DNA from: Acidobacteriaceae bacterium
GTDB taxonomy: Bacteria > Acidobacteriota > Terriglobia > Bryobacterales > Bryobacteraceae
Assembly: GCA_019243205.1 (NCBI GenBank)
Contig: JAFAUR010000105.1
Location: 1 to 38,244, forward strand
Direction of reading: 5' to 3'
DNA length: 38,244 nt
Part shown: piece after piece, positions 19,260 through 27,434 of the stretch
Numbering within the stretch: position 1 is the first letter of the stretch
How the letters are laid out: every line of letters starts with the position of its first letter
Position numbers and translations under genes: made by a program
The notes under the pieces: model-generated
Database searches by the model: none
Seen by the model: the letters and a program-made list of their open reading frames with translations, nothing else
Told to the model about the DNA's origin: nothing

Positions 19260-19844
19260 CTATTTCTTGACGGAATCGGGAACTTCGTAAAGATAGATCA
19301 TGTGCGTCGCGCCGTGTTTCCCACCGCTCTCAGCGGTATCGATCGGCTTCCATCCGGGAATCGGATAGTCATAAGAAACCACGCGAGTGTTCGGATGGAG
19401 ATATTTTTCCAGCTTCGGCCGAAGGGTATCGTTGGCCGTCGTGGCTAAATACAGCGTTACGACATTGGCCGGGCTCAGATCTGCCCGCATGAAGTCTCCG
19501 TGGATGACGGTTACCTGATTCTGCAAGCCTTTCTTTTTAACGTTCTCGGCCGCTGATCTGGCGAGATGATCCGATATCTCGATGCCAACCGCTTTGACGT
19601 TGAATCGTTCGGCGGCTGCAATCAATATCCGTCCGTCCCCACACCCCAGGTCATACAAGGTCTCGCCTGGCTTGAGACCGGCCATATCGAGCATCTTGTC
19701 AACGGCGTGCTCGGGAGCAACCACGTACGGCGCAAGATTGTTGCGAAAATCGTCAAGCTTCGGCTCTTGCCCAGCTCCGAGCAACGGAACTATGCACAAC
19801 AATGCCAGGCCAAGAAAACCGCGTTCCAGTACCTGGATTCCCAT
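19260..19844 (-). CDS. Class I SAM-dependent methyltransferase with N-terminal signal/anchor
   Basis: MGIQVLERGFLGLALLCIVPLLGAGQ leader, then LYDLGCGDGRILIAAAERFNVKAVGIEI; AGGGGAG SD-like. Confidence 0.85.
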   Translation of the reverse strand: MGIQVLERGFLGLALLCIVPLLGAGQEPKLDDFRNNLAPYVVAPEHAVDKMLDMAGLKPGETLYDLGCGDGRILIAAAERFNVKAVGIEISDHLARSAAENVKKKGLQNQVTVIHGDFMRADLSPANVVTLYLATTANDTLRPKLEKYLHPNTRVVSYDYPIPGWKPIDTAESGGKHGATHMIYLYEVPDSVKK

Positions 19845-19867
19845 AATGCTTCTCCCCTGAGTCCTTC

Positions 19868-19889
19868 CAGCTTACCTTAGCGTAAGCTG
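19868..19889. other. Intergenic hairpin
   Basis: CAGCTTAC / cttagc / GTAAGCTG, perfect 8-bp stem between two co-directional minus-strand genes; no U-tract. Confidence 0.45.
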
Positions 19890-19894
19890 CCCTG

Positions 19895-21193
19895 TTACCG
19901 CTCACTCCCGGTAGCGGCACCCTCCAGCAAATGCTGCCGTTTCGCACGCACAATCCGCGAAACCATCTCGGTCGTCGAAAGCCACAGATCGCGCGGGCGC
20001 GAGATGGTGTACTCCGTTCCTCTAAATGGCTTGATGGCGTGGCTGATCGAATCCTTCCAAGGCACTGCCTGTGGATTGAGATTGTAGTTCATGTAAAAGA
20101 CAGGGCAGTCTATCTCTCCGATGCGGCGCAGGTCGGTTTGGGGTACATCGGCAGCCAGCATCGCCTTCGGACCAGCGAAGATGACGGCGTCGGGATGCGA
20201 GGAGGATCCTACTTCTTTTTCAATCAGGTCCTGCAGAAAATCCGTCTCGGCGTGTTTCTGGGCAAGCTTCGCCACGTTGACGGTTCCCAGTTTCATGGTC
20301 TGGAGAGCCTTCCCGAGCGCGGCAAAGTCAATCTGATCCGCTGCTTCCTGCCTGTAGATCACCCGGCTTTCCTCCATATTGAATGCCACCAGAGACACCT
20401 TTCCGATGTGCGGATCGCGTTCTATCTCGCGCAAAATCGTGAGGAGGGCATCCGTGTCCGACCGTTGTAAACTGGCCGACTGAGGGTTCTGGGGGGCGAA
20501 ATTGACCAGCAGTTTTACAGCTAACGTATCGGGGGACGGCTGACCGACGCGCTCCAGGGGCCGGTTGATGAAAGGTTCAGGGACGGACTCCGTAACTTCA
20601 TCGGGATTGATGAAAAGCGGCATGAGCTTGTCCTTGCTCGTCAACGCCGCTTCGAGATCCCAACTCGAAGAACAGATACGCTCTGAGCGGTCTCGGGCGA
20701 GCCAGTCGACATGATACTTGCCTTGACCGAGGTCGACTGTCCCTTGTAGCAGCGCATCGCCCTTGACGTCTTCATCCAGGGTAGGTACCCGGAAATGCTG
20801 AACAAAATTAGCGGCCTGGCTCTTATCGGCTATTGGATATACCCGGAACACGACCGTCAGAACCTCGCCTTCCCCGGCGAGTTCCCGCAACGGAATCGTC
20901 ACGTCATAGCCGCTGTGGAACCGCAGATCGAACCCTAGCTCGACCTTGTGTTCAGCTACCGTGCACGGAAGATCCCGACGGTTTTCGTTCGCCTCAAGGA
21001 TGGCGACATCCGAGGGCATCAACGTGACTCGTTCGCCGGGTTGGCTTGGTTTAAGCAAAATTTGGGAATTCGCCGCGGGCGCGCAGGCGAAAGCTGCCAG
21101 CAAACAGATCAGAGCGGGACCTGCTGTCGCGCGCCGCGAAGAGCCGGTGAACCCGCCATAACGTGAACACAAAACCGATAACCGGGATCCCAT
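19895..21193 (-). CDS. Hypothetical exported protein
   Basis: MGSRLSVLCSRYGGFTGSSRRATAGPALICLLAAFACAPAANSQ leader; long ORF; no family recognised with confidence. Confidence 0.7.
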   Translation of the reverse strand: MGSRLSVLCSRYGGFTGSSRRATAGPALICLLAAFACAPAANSQILLKPSQPGERVTLMPSDVAILEANENRRDLPCTVAEHKVELGFDLRFHSGYDVTIPLRELAGEGEVLTVVFRVYPIADKSQAANFVQHFRVPTLDEDVKGDALLQGTVDLGQGKYHVDWLARDRSERICSSSWDLEAALTSKDKLMPLFINPDEVTESVPEPFINRPLERVGQPSPDTLAVKLLVNFAPQNPQSASLQRSDTDALLTILREIERDPHIGKVSLVAFNMEESRVIYRQEAADQIDFAALGKALQTMKLGTVNVAKLAQKHAETDFLQDLIEKEVGSSSHPDAVIFAGPKAMLAADVPQTDLRRIGEIDCPVFYMNYNLNPQAVPWKDSISHAIKPFRGTEYTISRPRDLWLSTTEMVSRIVRAKRQHLLEGAATGSER

Positions 21194-21415
21194 GTTCCCC
21201 CAACTCACGGTTGAAGTGCAATCACTCAAGGGACTTTTGACGTCCTCTGGCCTCATTATTATGCCGCAATCTGGACGGACCTATACGCATTTGCACGGGA
21301 AAGGTTGCGGAAAAGTACCGTCGCATTCGTCTCGCTGCCAGATTGGTCCGCGTCGGGCGAGAATAATCTCGCACTCGGGACTGATACGATCTCTGTGCTA
21401 CAGTTTCGGAAGATT

Positions 21416-21895
21416 ATGGCCTCCCGCAGTGTGAACAAGGTGATCCTGGTCGGAAATCTCGGCCGTGACGCCGAGACAAAATTTACTCCATCGGGGGCAT
21501 CCGTTACCCGGTTTTCCGTTGCGACCACACGGAGTTGGAAGGATCAGGCGAGCAACGAGTGGAAAGAAGAGACCAACTGGACGAATGTCGTTCTTTGGAG
21601 ACAGGAAAACCTGGCTAACTATCTGACCAAGGGAAAGCAAGTTTACGTCGAGGGGCGGCTTCAGACGCGCAGTTATGACGACAAGGACGGCAAGAAAGTT
21701 TATACGACTGAAGTTGTTGCCGACGACGTAATCCTGCTGAGTGGTCGTGGCGACGGCGGAGGCTCTGAGGGTGGCGTCCAGCAATCGCGTCCTGCGGGCG
21801 CGCGCGGTCGCGGCGGGCCAGCAGCGCCTTCTGCTCATGCCGAAGACGACGCGTTCGGGGGAATGGGCATAACCGACGACGACGTGCCTTTCTAA
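21416..21895 (+). CDS. ssb: Single-stranded DNA-binding protein
   Basis: SVNKVILVGNLGRDAETKFTPSGASVTRFSVATT; acidic C-terminal tail ITDDDVPF; start trimmed. Confidence 0.97.
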   Translation: MASRSVNKVILVGNLGRDAETKFTPSGASVTRFSVATTRSWKDQASNEWKEETNWTNVVLWRQENLANYLTKGKQVYVEGRLQTRSYDDKDGKKVYTTEVVADDVILLSGRGDGGGSEGGVQQSRPAGARGRGGPAAPSAHAEDDAFGGMGITDDDVPF

Positions 21896-21986
21896 GCGCC
21901 GGATGGATGTGCCTGAGCGAAGAGCCGTAAGTAGCTTATGAATTCAAACTAATACGGGAGGTCAATCCCGCAGCACGGCGTCGATA

Positions 21987-22496
21987 ATGCTGACGGGCGC
22001 CTTCGGCATGATAAGGTCCTCGGAAAGTAATCGTCCAACGAATAACGAACTCGACATTCTCATCATCGAGAATGATCCTGCTACTGCCCGGCTTACCAAA
22101 GAAGCGTTCCGCGAAGTCGGTCTCTACGAAAGAGTGCATTCTGTTCCTGATGGTGACGAAGCTTTGGCGTGTCTGCGGCGGGAAGGGAAGCACGCGAATC
22201 ATCCTTATCCGGACATCATCTTTCTCGATCTGCATTTGCCCAAGAAGTCCGGTTTGGAGGTTCTGCGGGAAATTAAGGCAACGCCCCGGCTTGTCGCAAC
22301 TCCCGTCGTAATCATCTCCGGATCGGATAATCCGCACGAGATCAGGCAGGCATACGAATTGCACGCCAGTTGCTACATCCGCAAACCGGATGACCTGGAC
22401 CGGTTTCTGTATTTCGTCAAGGTGTGCTTTGATTTCTGGGGCGGTGTGGTCACGCTTCCCCCGCGGGACGAACTCACCTCGGACGTGAATCGGTAG
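21987..22496 (+). CDS. CheY-like response regulator (stand-alone receiver, Rcp1-like)
   Basis: DILIIENDPATARLTKEAF; PDIIFLDLHLPKKSGLEVLREIK; VVIISGSDNPHEIRQAYELHASCYIRKP. Confidence 0.92.
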   Translation: MLTGAFGMIRSSESNRPTNNELDILIIENDPATARLTKEAFREVGLYERVHSVPDGDEALACLRREGKHANHPYPDIIFLDLHLPKKSGLEVLREIKATPRLVATPVVIISGSDNPHEIRQAYELHASCYIRKPDDLDRFLYFVKVCFDFWGGVVTLPPRDELTSDVNR

Positions 22497-22531
22497 TTTC
22501 TCCCCCCACCTGAATTGCTTCCGGACATTCA

Positions 22532-22552
22532 GCGTTTTGCGACGCGAAACGC
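22532..22552. promoter_or_regulatory. Palindromic operator candidate upstream of gnd
   Basis: GCGTTTTGCGACGCGAAACGC, 21 nt, one mismatched pair around a central A; TATAAG at 22567-22572. Confidence 0.45.
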
Positions 22553-22580
22553 ACTGCGGGGTTCGCTATAAGAAAAGGGT

Positions 22581-24041
22581 ATGTCAAACGCGAGCTGCGA
22601 TATCGGACTGATCGGCCTAGCGGTGATGGGACAGAATCTGGTCCTTAATATGAACGACCACGGCTTCAAGGTTGCCGTGTTTAACCGGACAGTTTCGAAG
22701 GTGGATGAATTCCTGCAGAATGAGGCCAAAGGAATGCAGGTTGTCGGCGCGCATTCGATTGAGGAACTCGTTAAAGCTTTGAAGAAACCTCGCCGGGTGA
22801 TGCTGATGGTCAAGGCCGGAGACACGGTTGATCAGATGATCGAGCAGATCGTTCCATATCTCGAAAAGGGCGACATCATCATCGATGGCGGCAACTCACA
22901 CTTCCCCGACTCGAATCGCCGGACGAAGAGCCTGAATGAGAAGGGCATCCTCTTCATCGGGACCGGCGTTTCGGGCGGCGAAGAAGGCGCGCGCACGGGT
23001 CCCTCCATCATGCCGGGAGGCAACCCCGAAGCATGGCCGTATGTCAAAGACATTTTCCAGTCCATTGCTGCAAAGGTAGAAGACGGTTCGCCGTGTTGCG
23101 ATTGGGTCGGCGAGGACGGCGCCGGGCACTACGTGAAGATGGTCCATAACGGTATCGAGTACGGAGACATGCAGCTGATCTGCGAAGCCTACCAACTGCT
23201 CAAAGACGGTCTCGGCTTAAGCGCAGACGAGTTGGCCAATGTCTTCGCCGAATGGAATAAGGGCGAGCTGGACAGTTTCCTGATTGAGATCACCGCCCAG
23301 ATCTTCGGGAAGAAAGATGATGATGGCGAGCCGATGGTCGATAAAATCCTGGATACCGCGGGCCAAAAGGGTACCGGAAAATGGACTGCCATCAGCGCGC
23401 TCGACCTGGGCATGCCTGTGACCCTGATCGGCGAAGCAGTTTTCGCGCGCTGCTTATCGGCTCTGAAAGACGAGCGGGTGGCAGCATCGAAGGCCCTGCA
23501 TGGGCCGAAGCATAATCAGGATTCGCACGGTCGGGAAGCGTTCATCGAAGATGTTCGGCGGGCGCTCTACTGCTCTAAGGTCATCTCGTATGCTCAGGGC
23601 TACATGCTATTGCGTGAGGCGGCCAAGGAGCAGGGCTGGAATTTGAACATGGGTGGAATCGCCCTCATGTGGCGCGGCGGTTGCATCATCCGTAGCCGCT
23701 TCCTTGGCAAGATAAAGGCCGCCTTCGATCAGAATCCGAACCTCCACAATCTCCTGCTCGACAGCTTCTTCAGCATTATCCTGAATGAATATCAGGGCGC
23801 ATGGCGGAACGCGATCATCCATGGCATCGGCTTCGGTGTGCCGACACCTGCATTCTCGACCGCGCTGGCGTTTTTTGACGGCTACCGAACGGCGCGGTTG
23901 CCGGCCAACCTGCTCCAGGCACAACGCGATTTCTTTGGCGCGCATACATACGAACGCGTGGATCGGCCGAAAGGCCAGTTTTTTCATACCAACTGGACCG
24001 GTCGTGGCGGCCGCGTAGCCTCCGGCTCTTACAACGCTTAG
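22581..24041 (+). CDS. gnd: 6-phosphogluconate dehydrogenase, decarboxylating
   Basis: IGLIGLAVMGQNLVLNMNDHGFKVAVFNRT; GTGVSGGEEGARTGPSIMPGG; KMVHNGIEYGDMQLICEAY; FGAHTYERVD..FHTNWTGRGG. Confidence 0.97.
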   Translation: MSNASCDIGLIGLAVMGQNLVLNMNDHGFKVAVFNRTVSKVDEFLQNEAKGMQVVGAHSIEELVKALKKPRRVMLMVKAGDTVDQMIEQIVPYLEKGDIIIDGGNSHFPDSNRRTKSLNEKGILFIGTGVSGGEEGARTGPSIMPGGNPEAWPYVKDIFQSIAAKVEDGSPCCDWVGEDGAGHYVKMVHNGIEYGDMQLICEAYQLLKDGLGLSADELANVFAEWNKGELDSFLIEITAQIFGKKDDDGEPMVDKILDTAGQKGTGKWTAISALDLGMPVTLIGEAVFARCLSALKDERVAASKALHGPKHNQDSHGREAFIEDVRRALYCSKVISYAQGYMLLREAAKEQGWNLNMGGIALMWRGGCIIRSRFLGKIKAAFDQNPNLHNLLLDSFFSIILNEYQGAWRNAIIHGIGFGVPTPAFSTALAFFDGYRTARLPANLLQAQRDFFGAHTYERVDRPKGQFFHTNWTGRGGRVASGSYNA

Positions 24042-24124
24042 CGGGCCCTAAGTAATGTTTGAGAATCTCGGCGATCTATAGTGTTGCGTTCAGCAAGCAA
24101 ACGGAAAGGATACGGAAAAACGAC

Positions 24125-25210
24125 ATGAGTTATGGCTTTGATATTCGGCCCCAAAGCGGAGGTTTGGATTTTGTTTCAGTTGGGGCGCTGGTTCACCGCC
24201 TCGATCCCGGCATCATTCCATTCAGGAAAGCAAACGAATGTCTGATACACGTCAGCGGCGGGGAGTTCAACGTCGCCGCGAATCTCGCAGACTGTTTCCG
24301 CATGAACACTGGCATCGCCTCTGCGATGGTCGATTATCCGATCGGAGAGCTGGTCGCCGAGCGTGTACGAGCGATGGGCGTCCAAGCGTTCTACAAATAC
24401 TTTAAGCACGACGGAGTAGCGGGGCCGAACATCGCGACGGTTTACAGTGACCGCGGGCAGGGCGTGCGGGCACCCGTAGTGTTTTATAACCGGTGCAATG
24501 AAGCTGCGGCGCAACTGAAGCTAGGTGATTTCAACTGGAGCGCCATGTTCACCAAGGGCGTCCGCTGGTTCCACAGCGGCGGTATTTTCGCAGCTCTATC
24601 CCCGACCACCTCCGACGTAATCATCGAAGGGATGCAGGCCGCGAAAGCGGCTGGGGCGGTGATTTCATTTGATCTGAATTACCGCGCCAAACTCTGGAGT
24701 GTTATCGGCGGCCACGATAAAGCGGTCGAGGTCATTAATCGCATCGTGCAGAACGTTGACGTTCTGGTCGGCAACGAGGAAGATCTCCAGATGGGGCTGG
24801 GCATTCCTGGGCCGGAGGTCGCTGCGAAATCCAAGCTCGATCCCTCCGCATTCTTCTCGATGATGGATCAGGTCCGGAAGAAGCATCCACAGGTCAAGAT
24901 CGTCGCCACGACTCTGCGCGAAGTGCATTCCACGAACCGGCACAGCTGGAGCGCGGTCGCCTGGATCAACGGGAAGACTTTCCAGGCGCCGACGGCCGAG
25001 TTGGATGTATATGATCGCGTCGGCGGCGGCGACGGGTTTGCTGCCGGGTTGATCTACGGGCTGCTCACGGGAGCGGCGGAAGAGGAAGCAGTTCGACTTG
25101 GCTGGGCACACGGGGCACTGCTCACGACCTTCCCGGGCGACACAACCATGGCTACGCTTGATCAGGTGTTGAACGTTGCCAAGGGCGGATCGGCGCGGAT
25201 TCAGCGCTAA
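24125..25210 (+). CDS. PfkB family sugar kinase (2-keto-3-deoxygluconate kinase-like)
   Basis: GGEFNVAANLA; ISFDLNYRAKLW; VLVGNEEDL; YDRVGGGDGFAAGLIYGLL (KDG-kinase-style variant of the DTxGAGD motif). Confidence 0.88.
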   Translation: MSYGFDIRPQSGGLDFVSVGALVHRLDPGIIPFRKANECLIHVSGGEFNVAANLADCFRMNTGIASAMVDYPIGELVAERVRAMGVQAFYKYFKHDGVAGPNIATVYSDRGQGVRAPVVFYNRCNEAAAQLKLGDFNWSAMFTKGVRWFHSGGIFAALSPTTSDVIIEGMQAAKAAGAVISFDLNYRAKLWSVIGGHDKAVEVINRIVQNVDVLVGNEEDLQMGLGIPGPEVAAKSKLDPSAFFSMMDQVRKKHPQVKIVATTLREVHSTNRHSWSAVAWINGKTFQAPTAELDVYDRVGGGDGFAAGLIYGLLTGAAEEEAVRLGWAHGALLTTFPGDTTMATLDQVLNVAKGGSARIQR

Positions 25211-25280
25211 TCCTTTTTAAAAAAGGGTAATATCGAACCCGTAAAACGGGTGTTATGATCGAGGCAGAAAGCACACTCAC

Positions 25281-26285
25281 ATGGGGATGGGCAATCTGCC
25301 TCGCATCTCTCTCGCCGTCCGGTCGTCGTTGTGGTTGCACCGCAATTTGCTTCTCAGCGCCGCTGCATTCTCCCTTGTTATCGCAGGGATTCTAGCGCTT
25401 TGGCCGGCGCGCGGAGTCGCTGCGCCGGCTGACTCGAAATCCGTCGACATTCGCGTCAATAAGACGCTCGTTCTAATCAACGTCACCGTTACCGATCCGC
25501 TCAATCGTTTCGTCACTGGTCTTGAGAAGGAGCACTTCCGGCTGTTCGAGGACAAAGTGGAGCAAGAAATCACGGAGTTCTCGAGCGAAGACGCCCCCAT
25601 ATCGATCGGCTTGGTTTTTGACACGAGCGGCAGCATGGGATCCAAACTCCAGAAATCGAGGCAGGCGGCGGCTGAGTTTTTCAAGACGGCGAATCCATCT
25701 GACGAATTTTTCCTGGTCCAATTCAATGACCGGCCCGAACTTGTCGTACCGTTTACCACCGACACGGACAAAATCCAGAGCGCGCTGACCTTCACTCAGT
25801 CGCGCGGGCGAACGGCTCTGCTGGACAGCGTCTATCTCGCGATGCACGAGATGAAGAAGGCGAAAAATCCGCGTAAGGCGCTGCTCATCATCTCCGACGG
25901 CGGGGATAATAGCAGCCGGTATACCGAAACGGAAATAAAGAATGCGGTTCGGGAAGCGGATGTTCAAATCTTTGCGATCGGCATCTTCGAGTCAATGGGG
26001 AACCGTGGCCGCACTCCCGAGGAAGCGGCCGGCCCGGGATTGCTGAATGAATTGTCTGAACAGACGGGTGGCCGTGAGTACGCGGTCGAAAACGTAGCCG
26101 AGCTGCCCGACATCGCCGCTAAGATCGGAATCGAGCTTCGTAATGAGTACATTCTGGGCTATACGCCCAAAAACAGGGAGCGCGACGGCAAATATCGCCG
26201 GGTGCAAGTCAAACTTAATCAGCCCCGCGGGCTGCCTCCGCTCAAAGCCTACTTCCGGCTCGGCTATTATGCCCCGACTCAGTAG
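25281..26285 (+). CDS. VWFA-related domain protein (TIGR03436-like)
   Basis: N-terminal TM/signal; VTVTDPLNRFVTGLEKEHFRLFEDKVEQEITEFSSEDAPISIGLVFDTSGSMGSK (MIDAS DxSxS); C-terminal GYYAPTQ. Confidence 0.9.
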   Translation: MGMGNLPRISLAVRSSLWLHRNLLLSAAAFSLVIAGILALWPARGVAAPADSKSVDIRVNKTLVLINVTVTDPLNRFVTGLEKEHFRLFEDKVEQEITEFSSEDAPISIGLVFDTSGSMGSKLQKSRQAAAEFFKTANPSDEFFLVQFNDRPELVVPFTTDTDKIQSALTFTQSRGRTALLDSVYLAMHEMKKAKNPRKALLIISDGGDNSSRYTETEIKNAVREADVQIFAIGIFESMGNRGRTPEEAAGPGLLNELSEQTGGREYAVENVAELPDIAAKIGIELRNEYILGYTPKNRERDGKYRRVQVKLNQPRGLPPLKAYFRLGYYAPTQ

Positions 26286-27225
26286 ACCTTGGAAGATTTT
26301 CACTTTACTTCTGTGTTGTGCGTCGGCTTCGGCACTGTTTGGACAGTTTCGCTCCGATACGCGCCTGGTGGTCCTGCACGCCAGTGTCACCGATAAAAAG
26401 GGCAAGCTGCTCACCAACCTGAACGAGAACGCTTTCAAAATTTTCGAGAACGGTGCACCACAGCAGGTGAAGATTTTTCGCCGGGAGGATGTCCCGGTTT
26501 CGCTCGGCATCATTATCGACGACAGCGGGAGCATGATGACCAAGCGTGCACGGGTCGAGGCGGCGGCCCTTGCCATGGTTCGGGCTTCGAATCCGCAGGA
26601 CGAGGTCTTTATCGTCAACTTCAACGACGATGCTTACCTGGATGTTCCCTTCACCAGCGATGTTCGCAAAATGGAACAGGGGCTCGCGCGCATTGATTCC
26701 CGCGGCGGTACGGCAATGCGGGACGCAATCAATATGTCGCTCGATTACATGAAGTCGGATGCCAAGAAGGACAAGAAGGTTCTGCTTGTCATAACCGACG
26801 GTAATGACAACGCGAGTGCGGTGAGTCTCGAAAAGGTGGTTGCCCGCTCGAATCAGGGCGATACGCTCGTGTACGCGATCGGGCTCTTCACCGAGGAAGA
26901 GAAACACGAGGCCGCTAAGGCCAAAAGAGCTCTCACTGAGCTGACTTCTGCGACCGGCGGCCTGGTGTTCTACCCGAAGGACGTAAACGAGGTGCAATCT
27001 CTTGCGGTCGAAATCGCCCACGACATCCGGAATCAGTACACCATCGCGTACACCCCAAGTATTCAGGCCCTCGATGGCAGTTACCGCCAGATCAAAGTCA
27101 CCGTGGACGCGCCTGGGAAGCCGGTAGTTCGCACGCGGTCGGGCTATTATGCCACGCCCGACCTGAACAACCAGAAGAGGAGCGCCATGGCTCGTACTCC
27201 TGCTTCAGATTCCATCCCGCGATGA
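26269..27225 (+). CDS. VWFA-related domain protein (TIGR03436-like), tandem paralog
   Basis: ASVTDKKGKLLTNLNENAFKIFENGAPQQVKIFRREDVPVSLGIIIDDSGSM; start trimmed to ATG 26269, overlapping the upstream gene by 17 nt. Confidence 0.9.
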   Translation: MPRLSRPWKIFTLLLCCASASALFGQFRSDTRLVVLHASVTDKKGKLLTNLNENAFKIFENGAPQQVKIFRREDVPVSLGIIIDDSGSMMTKRARVEAAALAMVRASNPQDEVFIVNFNDDAYLDVPFTSDVRKMEQGLARIDSRGGTAMRDAINMSLDYMKSDAKKDKKVLLVITDGNDNASAVSLEKVVARSNQGDTLVYAIGLFTEEEKHEAAKAKRALTELTSATGGLVFYPKDVNEVQSLAVEIAHDIRNQYTIAYTPSIQALDGSYRQIKVTVDAPGKPVVRTRSGYYATPDLNNQKRSAMARTPASDSIPR

Positions 27226-27434
27226 TGTTTCGCTTTCTGTGGACCGCCTCCCGGGGGTATCGCTTCCGCCCCTGGGAATCTCCGTACCTTCGCTGGCGTA
27301 TTGAAACCTACTCCGGCATCCCCGCTGACAGCATTACGGCGCAAATTTTCTTCCGGTTCGTCTGGAGCGAACGCAAGTCGCTCCTCGAGTATCTGCTTTG
27401 GGTGCGACGTATGCGGCGAATCTACCTGCGCTGA
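27222..27434 (+). CDS. Small basic aromatic-rich hypothetical protein (70 aa)
   Basis: Start overlaps the VWA stop (ATGATG); MMFRFLWTASRGYRFRPWESPYLRWRIETYSGIPADSITAQIFFRFVWSERKSLLEYLLWVRRMRRIYLR; no family recognised. Confidence 0.6.
   Translation: MMFRFLWTASRGYRFRPWESPYLRWRIETYSGIPADSITAQIFFRFVWSERKSLLEYLLWVRRMRRIYLR

Noticed and set aside
20833-21166. Small plus-strand ORFs around 20833-21166
   Set aside because: Overlap the coding sequence of the minus-strand exported protein and have low-complexity shadow composition.
21956-21971. CGGGAggtcaaTCCCG hairpin sequestering a GGGAGG before the response regulator
   Set aside because: Only a 5-bp stem, and the GGGAGG is too far (about 24 nt) from ATG 21987 to be its SD.
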